From positions 2,393,501 through 2,457,500 of the forward strand of contig NZ_CP015506.1 of assembly GCF_000294775.2 (NCBI RefSeq): 64,000 bases of DNA, read 5' to 3'. The notes under the pieces were generated by a model. That model saw only the letters and a program-made list of their open reading frames with translations, made no database searches and was not told the origin of the DNA. Below, in pieces: positions 1 through 7,762 of the stretch (the first letter of the stretch is position 1; each line of letters begins with the position of its first letter). The position numbers and the translations under genes are program-made. The stretch comes from Cytobacillus oceanisediminis 2691. Its GTDB lineage: Bacteria > Bacillota > Bacilli > Bacillales > Cytobacillaceae.

Positions 1-226
1 TTGTATATTTAGTGAGGTCATTAGTAACTTCAAAATAGCCATGTGCGCCAGCACCTTTGGCATGAACTACCCGCTCAGGCACGCGTTCTCTGTTGAAATG
101 GGCCAGTTTTTCCAGCAAGTGTACATCCTGAATCAAAGTAGGCCCTCTAGAGCCAGCTGTCATTGAATTTTGGTTGTCGCCAACAGGGGCGCCCCAGCTT
201 GTAGTTAGATTATTCTTATTTGTCAT
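1..226 (-). CDS. katA: Catalase KatA, N-terminal part (cut by window edge)
   Basis: The reverse strand from 226 encodes a protein starting [19 protein letters not shown] and continuing through [20 protein letters not shown] and [18 protein letters not shown], the characteristic N-terminus of clade-3 haem catalases, which degrade hydrogen peroxide in the cytoplasm. The window ends after about 75 residues, just past the conserved HAKGAGAHG stretch that carries the distal haem histidine, so the rest cannot be judged. The ATG at 224-226 is preceded by an AGGTG ribosome binding site. A perfect Per box lies upstream (306-320), so peroxide-inducible PerR control is expected. Confidence 0.95.
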   Translation of the reverse strand, partial: MTNKNNLTTSWGAPVGDNQNSMTAGSRGPTLIQDVHLLEKLAHFNRERVPERVVHAKGAGAHGYFEVTNDLTKYT

Positions 227-270
227 TCTATAATCACCTCATAAAAGTTTAATAGCTTGCTACATTCATA

Positions 271-298
271 ATGATAACATTTCTCAATGTAAAATCAA
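271..298 (-). promoter_or_regulatory. Likely sigma-A promoter of katA
   Basis: On the minus strand a -35-like TTGATT (293-298) is followed after 16 bases by a -10-like TATCAT (271-276), about 45 bases before the katA start codon. Both hexamers are imperfect, but they lie immediately downstream of the Per box, as expected for a PerR-repressed promoter. Confidence 0.5.
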
Positions 299-305
299 TA
301 CTTTT

Positions 306-320
306 TTATAATTATTATAA
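306..320. promoter_or_regulatory. Per box (PerR operator) upstream of katA
   Basis: TTATAATTATTATAA at 306-320 matches the PerR operator consensus TTATAATNATTATAA at every defined position. It is palindromic and lies just upstream of the proposed katA -35 element. PerR is the peroxide-sensing Fur-family repressor known to control katA in Bacillus. Confidence 0.88.
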
Positions 321-367
321 ATAAAGATAAGTTCTTAAGAAGAATCTCTTATAAAAAGAGGAGGAGA

Positions 368-487
368 ATGCTTGTTTTTAACGGCATTAGTATATTTATA
401 TTTGCGTTTTTTCTTAAAAGAACTGGTTTTTTCGGAAGGATGGGAGCAGAAGGGGGATGTTCATGTAAATTTAGAGGATCCATATGA
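368..487 (+). CDS. Possible 39-aa small membrane protein
   Basis: An ATG at 368 follows a strong GAGGAGG site (360-366) and opens a 39-residue frame starting MLVFNGISIFIFAFFLKRTG, a hydrophobic stretch long enough for one membrane pass, then a glycine/cysteine-rich tail (GAEGGCSCKFRGSI). It ends at TGA 485-487, just before the arcA terminator hairpin into which the IS element jumped, and is convergent with arcA. No family is recognised. The strong Shine-Dalgarno site and hydrophobic N-terminus are the only arguments for it. Confidence 0.35.
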   Translation: MLVFNGISIFIFAFFLKRTGFFGRMGAEGGCSCKFRGSI

Positions 488-519
488 AAAAATCGGGCGG
501 TATAAGGAACCGCCCGATT
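485..519 (-). terminator. Displaced arcA terminator (IS-distal copy)
   Basis: The hairpin ATCGGGCGGT / ACCGCCCGAT (492-518, seven-base loop) is followed, in minus-strand direction, by a T-run (complement of the A-run 487-492). This is the complete intrinsic terminator that should end arcA transcription, but the IS element now separates it from arcA by about 1.6 kb. Only the hairpin, without T-run, remains next to arcA at 2080-2108. Confidence 0.75.
491..519. repeat. 29-bp direct repeat, left flank of IS (target duplication)
   Basis: Bases 491-519 are identical to 2080-2108. They exactly abut the two ends of the insertion element, so they are its target-site duplication. The duplicated target is a palindromic terminator hairpin, a kind of target reported for IS1182-family elements. 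Confidence 0.9.
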
Positions 520-531
520 CAGTTTGTAGAC

Positions 532-569
532 AAAAAGAGTTCGGAATAGTCTCATTCCGAACTCTTTTT
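532..569. terminator. Bidirectional terminator at the left end of the IS
   Basis: Stem AAAAAGAGTTCGGAAT (532-547) and ATTCCGAACTCTTTTT (554-569) with a six-base loop AGTCTC. A/T-runs on both sides make it work in either direction. It lies inside the element downstream of the transposase and would insulate the IS from outside transcription. Confidence 0.8.
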
Positions 570-630
570 GTCATTTTTTGTAGGACTTCAAGTAATTACA
601 GAGAATTGCAGACCTCTCCGAGGTTATCAT

Positions 631-1989
631 TTAGGCCATTTCTGGACCTTGCCAAGTCCAGTTGGCCATTTTCTTCAAATTCATGGCAGCGAAAGTAAGC
701 ATCGCCTGCATCGACATTTTTTTAAGTCCCCTGAGGGTTGTCCAACGCATGCCATGCTTTTCTTTTGCATCTGCGAATACTCGTTCAATTGTTTCTTTGC
801 GTTTTTCATAGATCGGTTTGACGTCTTGATGGTGGCGAAGATGATCTGCTTCTTCCACATGTTCCTCCCACACATGACGTTGAATCAGTTTTTGATGTGC
901 TTGACTCTGTGTGCATTGAGACAAGAAAGGGCATCCAGCACAAATTCGAGGATCTGATTTATATTGACGATACCCTTCCTTTGTAGTTGTAGTATATTTT
1001 AATATCTCACCAGTTGGGCAAATGTAACAGTCAAAATGCTCATCATAAACATACTCATGTTTTCTGAAGAAACCCTCTTTTGTGCGAGGTCGTGTGTAAG
1101 GTAAAGCAGGTGTGATGTCGTTTTTCAATAAGTAGCTCGTGATAGCAGGTGTTTTATAGGCTGCGTCTGCCGCAACAGCTTTTGGTTTACTAACTTTCTC
1201 AATGACTTGTTCTACCAATGGCTCTAAAATATGACTATCATGCGTGTTACCAGGGGTTACAATTGCGCCTAACACGAAGCCGTTGCGGTCTGCGGCCGCA
1301 TGGAAAGAATAAGCGAACTGTTTTGTACGCTCATCTTTTACATAGTAGCCACTCTCTGGATCTGTTGTACTTTCCTTGATTTCTTTGTATTCTTCTTTAT
1401 CAAACTTATCTGGTGGAAACGGCTTTTTTCCATGATCCTCGCGGTCTTGGTTAATCTCCTCTTGAAGGCGTTCTTGATAAGCACGGGTTTCTTTTCGAAC
1501 AACTTTCTTTTCAAATTTGCGTTTATTTGCACTCGCTTTTACATGAGTAGAATCTACAAAAACGTGTTCAGCACTAATTAAATTCTTTTCAGCTGCGGTT
1601 TTTAAGATTCGGTAAAATATTTGTTCAAAGAGATCGGTGTCTTTAAATCGGCGCTCATAATTTTTACCGAAAGTTGAGAAGTGAGGAACTTTATCGTGAA
1701 AGCCATATCCTAAAAACCATCGATAAGCCATATTCGTTTTCAATTCTTCAATTGTTTGACGCATGGAGCGAATACCGAAGGTATATTGAATAAATGTGAG
1801 TTTAATTAATATTACAGGGTCAATACTTGGGCGGCCTTTTTCTGAATACTTATCTTTTACCAAGTCATAGATGAATGAGAAATTAATCGCCGCTTCAATT
1901 TTGCGGACCAAATGGTCCGCCGGTACAAGTTCGTCTAAAGCAACCATTTCAATTTGATCCCGTTGAATTGGATTATGTTTTGAAAGCAT
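631..1989 (-). CDS. IS1182-family transposase
   Basis: The 452-residue DDE transposase begins MLSKHNPIQRDQIEMVALDE. The N-terminal part contains the helix-rich DNA-binding region (LVRKIEAAINFSFI, GRPSIDPVILIKL). Catalytic acidic residues are visible in HVFVDSTHVKASAN, AVAADAAYKTPAI and RKETIERVFADAKEKHG (the final E of DDE). The length is typical of the family and no stop or frameshift interrupts it. The start is supported by GAGGTGAT seven bases upstream of the ATG at 1989. It is the only gene of the element and would cut and paste the 1560-bp IS. Confidence 0.93.
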   Translation of the reverse strand: MLSKHNPIQRDQIEMVALDELVPADHLVRKIEAAINFSFIYDLVKDKYSEKGRPSIDPVILIKLTFIQYTFGIRSMRQTIEELKTNMAYRWFLGYGFHDKVPHFSTFGKNYERRFKDTDLFEQIFYRILKTAAEKNLISAEHVFVDSTHVKASANKRKFEKKVVRKETRAYQERLQEEINQDREDHGKKPFPPDKFDKEEYKEIKESTTDPESGYYVKDERTKQFAYSFHAAADRNGFVLGAIVTPGNTHDSHILEPLVEQVIEKVSKPKAVAADAAYKTPAITSYLLKNDITPALPYTRPRTKEGFFRKHEYVYDEHFDCYICPTGEILKYTTTTKEGYRQYKSDPRICAGCPFLSQCTQSQAHQKLIQRHVWEEHVEEADHLRHHQDVKPIYEKRKETIERVFADAKEKHGMRWTTLRGLKKMSMQAMLTFAAMNLKKMANWTWQGPEMA

Positions 1990-2079
1990 TTAAATCACCT
2001 CAAGCATTGTATTACTTCTATTTTAAAATAAAAAAGACTGCAGACAAGCACGATTTTCATCGAGTTTGTCGACAGTCTG

Positions 2080-2108
2080 AATCGGGCGGTATAAGGAACC
2101 GCCCGATT
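2080..2108. repeat. 29-bp direct repeat, right flank of IS; truncated arcA terminator
   Basis: Identical to 491-519. It carries the hairpin ATCGGGCGGT / ACCGCCCGAT right after the arcA stop codon, but in arcA direction it is now followed by the IS end instead of the T-run, so termination here is probably weakened. Confidence 0.88.
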
Positions 2109-2110
2109 TA

Positions 2111-3346
2111 CTAGCTAATATTTTCTCTTATTATCGGCATGCTCATGCATCTTGGGCCACCCCGTCCTCTTGAGAGTTCTGAGCTGAGAATTTCAATGAC
2201 CTCAACCCCATTTTGACGGAGGATGTCGTTTGAGACATAATTCCGGTCATAAGTTACAACTACACCGGGAGCGATGGCGAGTGTATTGGATCCATCATTC
2301 CATTGTTCGCGTGCCGATGCAATCGGGCAGCCTCCTCCACAAGGGATTAACACTATTTCATCAAGATGAAGAACTTCTTTTAATGTTACCTTCAAAGAGT
2401 TTTTCTCTGTAATTTTAAGAAGATCTGAATTCTCCTCCTGTTCCAGTATGTAAATCTTCATACTGCCATCTCTATCTTCAATAGCAGGATGGTAGGTGAA
2501 TTTATCGTGGTCAATCATTGTAAATACAGTATCCAGGTGCATGAATGCACGGATTTTGGGGATTTCAACTGCCACAACTTTTTTAATGGATTTCTGGCGG
2601 GTGAATAGTTCCCTTGCAAGTTTTTCTATCCCTTGTGCAGAAGTTCTTGCGCTGACGCCAATGGCGACTACTTCATCGCTCAATATCAGTTCATCTCCAC
2701 CTTCTAGTGAGTAAAGATCATCACGTTTAAAGTAAGCAGGAATTTCATGTTTATTAAAACGGGGATGATGATTCATGATGTAGTCCATAAAAATGGACTC
2801 CCGTCTCCTTGCGGGTTCATGCATTCGATTAATGGTAATGCCTTCACCTATTACCGCAGCAGGATCCCGGGTAAAATAAAGGTTGGGCATTGGGTCCAGA
2901 TAAAAAGGATAATGATCAGGCATCAGTTCATGAAGATGAATTTTCTTATCCTGATCAATATCCGATTTTACGACACCTGACATCACTTTCTTTACCAGCT
3001 CATCAGGCGGAAGAGATAAGAGATAATCTTTTACAGTTTCGTAGGAACCATTTATATTCGATTGACTTTCCCATAAGACCTTTTCAATAAAAGACATTCT
3101 TGTCTCGTCTAGCTGTATGGCTTCTGTCATCAATTTATCGAGATATAAGACCTCAATTCCCCGATTGCTTAGTATATTGGCGAAATAATCATGTTCTTTT
3201 TGAATGGCAGGCAAAAAGGGGATGTCATCGAATAAAAGTCTTTTCAAATATTGAGGTGTGAGATTTTCAATTTCCTTACCCGGCCTATGCAGAAGGACCG
3301 TCTTTAATTCTCCAATTTCCGAAGTTACATTTAACGGATGTTTCAT
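2111..3346 (-). CDS. arcA: Arginine deiminase
   Basis: Hydrolyses L-arginine to citrulline and ammonia, the first step of the arginine deiminase pathway. The 411-residue protein shows [16 protein letters not shown] near the N-terminus, [32 protein letters not shown], the [10 protein letters not shown] histidine motif, [17 protein letters not shown] and the catalytic cysteine in [11 protein letters not shown] (about C400). The chosen start is the ATG at 3346 ([12 protein letters not shown]), preceded by TTGGAGGC; an in-frame TTG at 3361 would overlap this ribosome binding site. No arcB, arcC or arcD is beside it, so citrulline use must be encoded elsewhere or the gene acts alone. Its terminator was disrupted by the IS. 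Confidence 0.95.
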   Translation of the reverse strand: MKHPLNVTSEIGELKTVLLHRPGKEIENLTPQYLKRLLFDDIPFLPAIQKEHDYFANILSNRGIEVLYLDKLMTEAIQLDETRMSFIEKVLWESQSNINGSYETVKDYLLSLPPDELVKKVMSGVVKSDIDQDKKIHLHELMPDHYPFYLDPMPNLYFTRDPAAVIGEGITINRMHEPARRRESIFMDYIMNHHPRFNKHEIPAYFKRDDLYSLEGGDELILSDEVVAIGVSARTSAQGIEKLARELFTRQKSIKKVVAVEIPKIRAFMHLDTVFTMIDHDKFTYHPAIEDRDGSMKIYILEQEENSDLLKITEKNSLKVTLKEVLHLDEIVLIPCGGGCPIASAREQWNDGSNTLAIAPGVVVTYDRNYVSNDILRQNGVEVIEILSSELSRGRGGPRCMSMPIIRENIS

Positions 3347-3694
3347 TATTAATGCCTCCAAAGGCTAAATGCCTGACCTATTGTTCTATGTTTGATTGGT
3401 TCCCTGTGTATTCATAGAGTAAACAGATCAATTTTGCGCATATTTATTCAATACAGCAAAAATGTGCCGGGTAAATTTTTTCAAATTAAAAGGGCAAACT
3501 ACATATCAGGCATTCTTAATGAAACTCAAAGAAAATCTGTCCTTCATAAGTGTACAAATTGAAAAAATGTGTTAAAGTATAAATTGAAAAACCTTTACAT
3601 AGCTTTATTTGCTTAACGAAATAATGTCCGTGCTGAAAATACAGTTGTGTATGAGTTGGCGACATTCAATAAAAATGAACTGGGGGATACTGAG
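3347..3694. other. Divergent arcA / kbl intergenic region
   Basis: About 350 AT-rich bases between divergent genes. A TATAAA at 3577-3582 is a possible -10 element for kbl, but no convincing -35 at proper spacing was found. On the minus strand TGAATAAAT and TATGAATAC resemble halves of arginine-repressor boxes, too weakly to call. I see no RNA gene here. Confidence 0.4.
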
Positions 3695-4885
3695 ATGACC
3701 AGCAAAATTTTAGATTCTTTTTTACAGGAAAACCTGGAGGATTTAAAGGATAGAGGACTTTACAACGTAATCGACCCTCTTGAAAGCCCAAATGGCCCTA
3801 TAATCAAAATCAATGGAAGAGAACTAATCAATCTTTCATCCAATAACTATTTAGGTTTGGCAACTGATGAAAGACTTAAAAAATCTGCCATCGAAGCAAT
3901 TGAGAAATATGGGGTTGGAGCAGGTGCTGTCCGTACTATAAATGGAACGCTTGAACTTCACACAAAACTTGAAGAAAAGCTTGCTGAGTTCAAACAAACA
4001 GAAGCAGCCATCGCATACCAATCTGGTTTTAATTGTAACATGGCGGCTATTTCAGCTGTTATGGATAAAAATGATGCTATTCTGTCTGATGAATTAAACC
4101 ATGCGTCCATTATTGATGGATGCCGTCTATCGAAAGCTAAGATTATTCGAGTAAATCATTCTGATATGGAAGATTTACGGGCAAAAGCGAAGGAAGCAAA
4201 AGAATCTGGACAGTACAACAAAATCATGATCATTACTGACGGCGTTTTCTCAATGGATGGGGACATCGCAAAGCTTCCTGAGATCGTGGAGATCGCCGAA
4301 GAATTTGATCTGATCACTTATGTGGATGATGCGCACGGTTCAGGAGTACTTGGAGAAGGAGCAGGGACTGTAAAGCACTTCGGCCTTTCCGATAAAATCG
4401 ATTTCCAGATCGGAACACTTTCTAAGGCAATAGGTGTTGTTGGTGGATATGTGGCCGGCAAAAAGGATTTGATTGATTGGCTGAAAGTCCGCAGCAGACC
4501 ATTCCTATTCTCAACATCTTTAACACCTGCTGATGTAGCAGCAAGCACGAAAGCCATTGAGCTGCTTATGGAAAGCACAGAGCTGAATGAAAAGTTATGG
4601 GAAAATGCCAATTACCTTAAGGATGGTCTGGAAAAATTAGGATTTGATATTGGCGACAGTGAAACACCAATCACTCCTTGTATTGTTGGAGATGAAGTAA
4701 AAACACAGGAATTCAGCAAAAAACTCAATGAAGAAGGCGTTTATGCGAAATCAATCGTCTTCCCGACTGTCCCAAGGGGAACGGGACGTGTCAGAAATAT
4801 GCCTTCTGCAGCACATACGAAAGAAATGCTGGATCAGGCTATTGCAATTTATGAAAAAGTCGGCAAAGAAATGGGAATTATTTAA
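3695..4885 (+). CDS. kbl: Glycine C-acetyltransferase (2-amino-3-ketobutyrate CoA ligase)
   Basis: PLP enzyme of the alpha-oxoamine synthase family that cleaves 2-amino-3-oxobutyrate with CoA into glycine and acetyl-CoA. The 396-residue protein has [10 protein letters not shown] near residue 45, the [11 protein letters not shown] glycine-rich loop, the [11 protein letters not shown] motif, [11 protein letters not shown] and the PLP lysine in [11 protein letters not shown] (K244). The start is the ATG at 3695 (MTSKILDSF) behind GGGGGAT; the longer frame starting at 3647 lacks a site. It is followed 54 bases later by the threonine dehydrogenase gene, so the two form the threonine-to-glycine pathway. 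Confidence 0.95.
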   Translation: MTSKILDSFLQENLEDLKDRGLYNVIDPLESPNGPIIKINGRELINLSSNNYLGLATDERLKKSAIEAIEKYGVGAGAVRTINGTLELHTKLEEKLAEFKQTEAAIAYQSGFNCNMAAISAVMDKNDAILSDELNHASIIDGCRLSKAKIIRVNHSDMEDLRAKAKEAKESGQYNKIMIITDGVFSMDGDIAKLPEIVEIAEEFDLITYVDDAHGSGVLGEGAGTVKHFGLSDKIDFQIGTLSKAIGVVGGYVAGKKDLIDWLKVRSRPFLFSTSLTPADVAASTKAIELLMESTELNEKLWENANYLKDGLEKLGFDIGDSETPITPCIVGDEVKTQEFSKKLNEEGVYAKSIVFPTVPRGTGRVRNMPSAAHTKEMLDQAIAIYEKVGKEMGII

Positions 4886-4939
4886 GTTTGACTATAAAGC
4901 AAAATCTATAAGGCAAAGAGGAAATGTTGGAGGAATAAA

Positions 4940-5884
4940 ATGAAACGAATTATGATTACTGGAGCTTTAGGTCAGATTGGCTCTGAACTAACCTTGAAAT
5001 TAAGAGAAATCTATGGAACAGACAATGTTATTGCAACAGACATCAGAAAAAATGAGTCTGAAGCTGCCCAATCAGGACCGTTTGAAATGGTTGATGTTAC
5101 TGATGCAAAATCAATGCTGGATACGGCTAAAAAATATAATGTGGATACAGTTATCCATATGGCAGCCCTGTTATCAGCAACAGCTGAAGCCAACCCAGTA
5201 TTTGCATGGAATTTAAATATGGGGGGTCTTATGAATGCACTTGAAACGGCTAGAGAGTGCAGCGCACAATTCTTTACGCCGAGCTCCATTGGCGCTTTTG
5301 GTCCTTCTACGCCAAAAGACAACACACCGCAGGATACTATTCACCGCCCAACTACTATGTATGGCGTGAACAAGGTTGCGGGCGAATTACTGTCTGATTA
5401 CTACTATTACAAGTTTGGTGTTGATACTAGAGGCCTGCGATTCCCTGGTTTAATCTCTTATGTTACTCCTCCAGGGGGCGGAACGACTGATTACGCTGTT
5501 GAGATCTACTATGAAGCGATTAAAAATGGCCGCTATACTTCTTATATCGACCAGGGCACATATATGGATATGATGTATATGCCGGATGCATTAAATGCTA
5601 TCGTTGATTTAATGGAAGCCGATGCAGATAAACTCAGTCACCGCAACTCCTTCAATGTAACTGCAATGAGTTTTGAACCTGAACAGATTGCTGCAGAGAT
5701 CAGAAAGCATATTCCTGGGTTTGAAATTTCCTATGAAGTTGATCCTGTGCGCCAGGCGATTGCCGACAGCTGGCCAAATTCGATTGATGCAAGTGCAGCA
5801 AAAGAAGAGTGGGGATTTAAAGCAGACTTCGATTTAGCCAAGATGACTGCTGATATGCTTGATAAACTAAGAACAAAATTATGA
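4940..5884 (+). CDS. tdh: L-threonine 3-dehydrogenase, short-chain (SDR) type
   Basis: NAD-dependent oxidation of L-threonine to 2-amino-3-oxobutyrate, the substrate of the kbl product encoded just upstream. The 314-residue protein is an extended SDR with the Rossmann motif [10 protein letters not shown] at the N-terminus, IHMAALLSA, the [11 protein letters not shown] serine region and the catalytic pair in [13 protein letters not shown] (Y..K). It belongs to the SDR-type threonine dehydrogenases, not to the zinc-dependent medium-chain type of E. coli. GTTGGAGG precedes the ATG. A bidirectional terminator follows directly. Confidence 0.9.
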   Translation: MKRIMITGALGQIGSELTLKLREIYGTDNVIATDIRKNESEAAQSGPFEMVDVTDAKSMLDTAKKYNVDTVIHMAALLSATAEANPVFAWNLNMGGLMNALETARECSAQFFTPSSIGAFGPSTPKDNTPQDTIHRPTTMYGVNKVAGELLSDYYYYKFGVDTRGLRFPGLISYVTPPGGGTTDYAVEIYYEAIKNGRYTSYIDQGTYMDMMYMPDALNAIVDLMEADADKLSHRNSFNVTAMSFEPEQIAAEIRKHIPGFEISYEVDPVRQAIADSWPNSIDASAAKEEWGFKADFDLAKMTADMLDKLRTKL

Positions 5885-5890
5885 TAAAGC

Positions 5891-5919
5891 AAAAGGGACG
5901 CCGTATGGCTGTCCCTTTT
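5891..5919. terminator. Bidirectional terminator between tdh and nat
   Basis: AAAAGGGAC (5891-5899) pairs with GTCCCTTTT (5911-5919); GCC/GGC inside the loop extends the stem. It serves tdh on the plus strand and the convergent N-acetyltransferase gene. Confidence 0.85.
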
Positions 5920-6661
5920 ATAGTTTTATATTGAATTGCTTGCGGAGGAATTCCCTTTTTTCCTCCTCGGTTAGTTCATATTTTTCTTTTGTGCCCGCTT
6001 CAGACTTAGTGACAGTCAATCCTGAGAGTGTAACACGGCCATTCTTTGTCGCAATAGTGGCCAGGTCGCCATGTGTAAAATGGGATTCAGGAGAAGTCTG
6101 ATTGAAAAAACATGCATCATGAAAGTCATTCAGCTGCCTTGGCTTATCAGAAAAACGGTAAAGAATTCTCCATTTACCATCCTCAAGTCTTTGAAGATCA
6201 TAAATTCCTTCACCGGACTCTCTTATCCGGTAAGTTCCGCTTACATCTGTTTTTTCCTCACCCGTTAAAGGTAAAGGCTGCCTGACGGAATCACCAAATC
6301 CTACGTCCACCAAATAAGGAATTTGGTTTAATAAAACCAGTATGGCTGCATGGGAATCTTCTCTGACCCATCCATCCGGCTTTTTGACGGTGCAGGAAAT
6401 CAAGTGGGATTGAAATCCCAGTTCTGACAGCAGATGTTGAAATAGACCGTTTAATTCATAACAAAAGCCTCCCCGGCTTCTTTCAAGAATTTTTTCAAAA
6501 AACGCATCTGTGTCAAGCATAATAGGAATTTTTCTTGTTACATCCAAGTTTTCAAAAGGAATTTTGTGCATATGGCTGCTCTGAAGTTCTTTCAGATATT
6601 CAAGATCAAGATTACGTTCAGCCGATACTGCAATGCGTTTTAAGTATTTCTCTGCATCCAT
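5918..6661 (-). CDS. Arylamine N-acetyltransferase
   Basis: Transfers acetyl groups from acetyl-CoA to arylamines or hydrazines through a cysteine-linked intermediate. The 247-residue protein shows the family opening (IPFENLDVTRKIPIML) and the catalytic triad Cys67 in SRGGFCYELNGLF, His104 in EDSHAAILVL and Asp119 in YLVDVGFGD. The length is slightly shorter than the usual 260-280. Transcription converges with tdh and shares its terminator. The physiological substrate cannot be read from the sequence. Confidence 0.92.
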   Translation of the reverse strand: MDAEKYLKRIAVSAERNLDLEYLKELQSSHMHKIPFENLDVTRKIPIMLDTDAFFEKILERSRGGFCYELNGLFQHLLSELGFQSHLISCTVKKPDGWVREDSHAAILVLLNQIPYLVDVGFGDSVRQPLPLTGEEKTDVSGTYRIRESGEGIYDLQRLEDGKWRILYRFSDKPRQLNDFHDACFFNQTSPESHFTHGDLATIATKNGRVTLSGLTVTKSEAGTKEKYELTEEEKREFLRKQFNIKL

Positions 6662-6792
6662 AAGATCACTCCATAAATTTTTTCTTTTTTAGCGATTAAG
6701 AAGGAAAAACAAATCAATTTGCAGTAATGAAATAGTTATACTAAAATGTCATTATATTTACATTTTAGCAAATTACACACGGGGGTTTAAAT

Positions 6793-7026
6793 ATGGCATA
6801 TGAAGTAACTGTTGAATTTTGCATGATGTGAAACTACGCACCAAAAGCCGCGAGTTTCGCGGAAGAACTTTTTACACATTTTCGCTCTGATATTTCAAAA
6901 ATGGAACTGGTTCCAAGTAAAGGCGGAGCTTTTGAAGTGACAGTAAATGGAGAAAAGCTTTATTCTAAGCTCGATACTGGCATTTTTCCTAAAACCAAAG
7001 AAATTATTGATAAGATGCAGGGATAA
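6793..7026 (+). CDS. SelW-like selenoprotein (Rdx family), Sec encoded by UGA
   Basis: A 77-residue frame runs from ATG 6793 to TAA 7024-7026, interrupted only by TGA at 6829-6831. Read with selenocysteine, the N-terminus is MAYEVTVEFCMMU followed by NYAPKAA, the CxxU redox motif of the SelW/SelT/SelH thioredoxin-like family. Downstream AFEVTVNGEKLYSK corresponds to the FFEVTVAGKLVHSK stretch of mammalian SelW. The frame stays open and conserved after the TGA, a stable hairpin follows it (6848-6862), and selA lies 0.7 kb downstream. GGGGGT precedes the ATG and a terminator follows the TAA. The likely role is a cytosolic selenol/thiol redox protein. An ordinary gene caller would miss or truncate it. 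Confidence 0.9.
6848..6862 (+). promoter_or_regulatory. Bacterial SECIS-like hairpin
   Basis: CCGCGA (6848-6853), loop GTT, TCGCGG (6857-6862): a perfect six-pair GC-rich stem starting 16 bases after the UGA and lying inside the coding sequence, as bacterial SECIS elements read by SelB do. Position and stability fit; whether the loop suits the host SelB is not testable here. Confidence 0.75.
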
Positions 7027-7033
7027 CCTGCCA

Positions 7034-7061
7034 AACCTTCTCCCCAGGGAGGAGGTTTTTT
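7034..7061 (+). terminator. Terminator after the selenoprotein gene
   Basis: AACCTTCTC (7034-7042) pairs with GAGGAGGTT (7049-7057, one G-U pair) and is followed by a T-run. It makes the selenoprotein gene monocistronic. Confidence 0.8.
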
Positions 7062-7077
7062 ACTGATCCATAACATT

Positions 7078-7224
7078 TTATCGCAGTCTAACGGGCAGTA
7101 AGACTCCCACTTCAAGACTCAGAGGAATCAATGGAGAATAAGTGGGGGTCAAACTGCCCGTAAAGGCCCGATTGGTTCAACTAACAATCAGTGGGGGATA
7201 AAACCCCACTGATTGAAGTTTCAC
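7078..7224. repeat. Highly structured intergenic element, possibly IS200/IS605-derived
   Basis: Three nested or consecutive hairpins fill this stretch. An outer stem pairs CGGGCAGT (7092-7099) with ACTGCCCG (7153-7160), continued by GACTCCCACT (7102-7111) with AGTGGGGGTC (7141-7150). Then follow a small GATTGGTT/AACAATC stem and a perfect 11-pair stem AATCAGTGGGG (7186-7196) with CCCCACTGATT (7204-7214). Its first 13 bases (7078-7090) recur at 24050-24062. No gene lies inside. It resembles non-autonomous palindromic IS200/IS605-type elements or an omega-RNA-like remnant, which I cannot verify. Confidence 0.55.
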
Positions 7225-7267
7225 TATATGTAAACAAAGGGCAGAAAGGCTACCTCTATCTCAGTTT

Positions 7268-7669
7268 TCAATTGATGCTGATATCTCTATCGCATCCTGG
7301 CCCAGCTTCCTTTTTATTTATAAAAATCTCTAATATCTCATTGGAAAAATTTGCACTTACCCTGTTTTTAATAACTGAAAAAGGCAGCTTAACTTTCCGC
7401 ATACATGGCTGGCCGCAGCGAATCGGGTCAGTTTCATCTATTTTAACCGCTTTAATGATCACCGTGTTTTCCTTTAAGGAAACGGTTACATCTTTTGAAA
7501 CGCATCCTGTTAAGAGCGCCTCAACAATAATTTCCGCTTCCGTATCATATAAGTCGATGCGAAAAGTAATTTGATCCAAATACGATGACAGCGGGTCCAG
7601 ATAATAATCCTCCATCCATTTTTCCAATTCATCCAAATTAAATGGATGGAAATCTTCCTTTTTGTTCAA
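7268..7669 (-). CDS. cotM: CotM-like alpha-crystallin (Hsp20) spore coat protein
   Basis: About 133 residues with a single alpha-crystallin domain: beta-strand rich TFRIDLYDTEAEIIVEA, then VTVSLKENTVIIKAV and the C-terminal RKVKLPFSVIKNRVSANFSN followed by EILEIFINK. It lies upstream of sspP-sspO-citB, where B. subtilis has the coat gene cotM, also an alpha-crystallin relative. The start is uncertain: TTG at 7669 has AGGGGG at good spacing; TTG at 7675 is too close to it. The likely role is in the outer spore coat, by position and fold. Confidence 0.7.
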   Translation of the reverse strand: MNKKEDFHPFNLDELEKWMEDYYLDPLSSYLDQITFRIDLYDTEAEIIVEALLTGCVSKDVTVSLKENTVIIKAVKIDETDPIRCGQPCMRKVKLPFSVIKNRVSANFSNEILEIFINKKEAGPGCDRDISIN

Positions 7670-7762
7670 TTTCAAAACCCCCTTGTTTCAATCTATAGTA
7701 TTCATTTCATGCAAAATAGTGAAAAATGATATAATAATCAGGCAAGTGCTGGAGGGATCTTA

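Larger units (their letters stand above)
520..2079 (-). mobile_element. IS1182-family insertion sequence, 1560 bp, apparently intact
   Basis: The ends are imperfect inverted repeats: CAGTTTGTAGACAAA at 520-534 and CAGACTGTCGACAAA read on the minus strand from 2079 (12 of 15 positions equal). The element carries one full-length transposase (631-1989) and is flanked by 29-bp direct repeats. The complete ends, intact transposase and perfect flanking repeats suggest recent insertion. It lies in the arcA terminator with its transposase in the same orientation as arcA, so read-through from arcA could reach the transposase. Confidence 0.9.

Noticed and set aside
6829..6831. TGA read as an ordinary stop codon giving a 12-residue peptide
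   Set aside because: The frame continues with SelW-family conservation, a SECIS-like hairpin follows at the right distance, and selA is close by.
7078..7224. Possible selC (tRNA-Sec) near selA because of a GGTTCAACT string
   Set aside because: No acceptor stem, anticodon arm with TCA or long variable arm can be drawn; the pairing found is that of consecutive hairpins.
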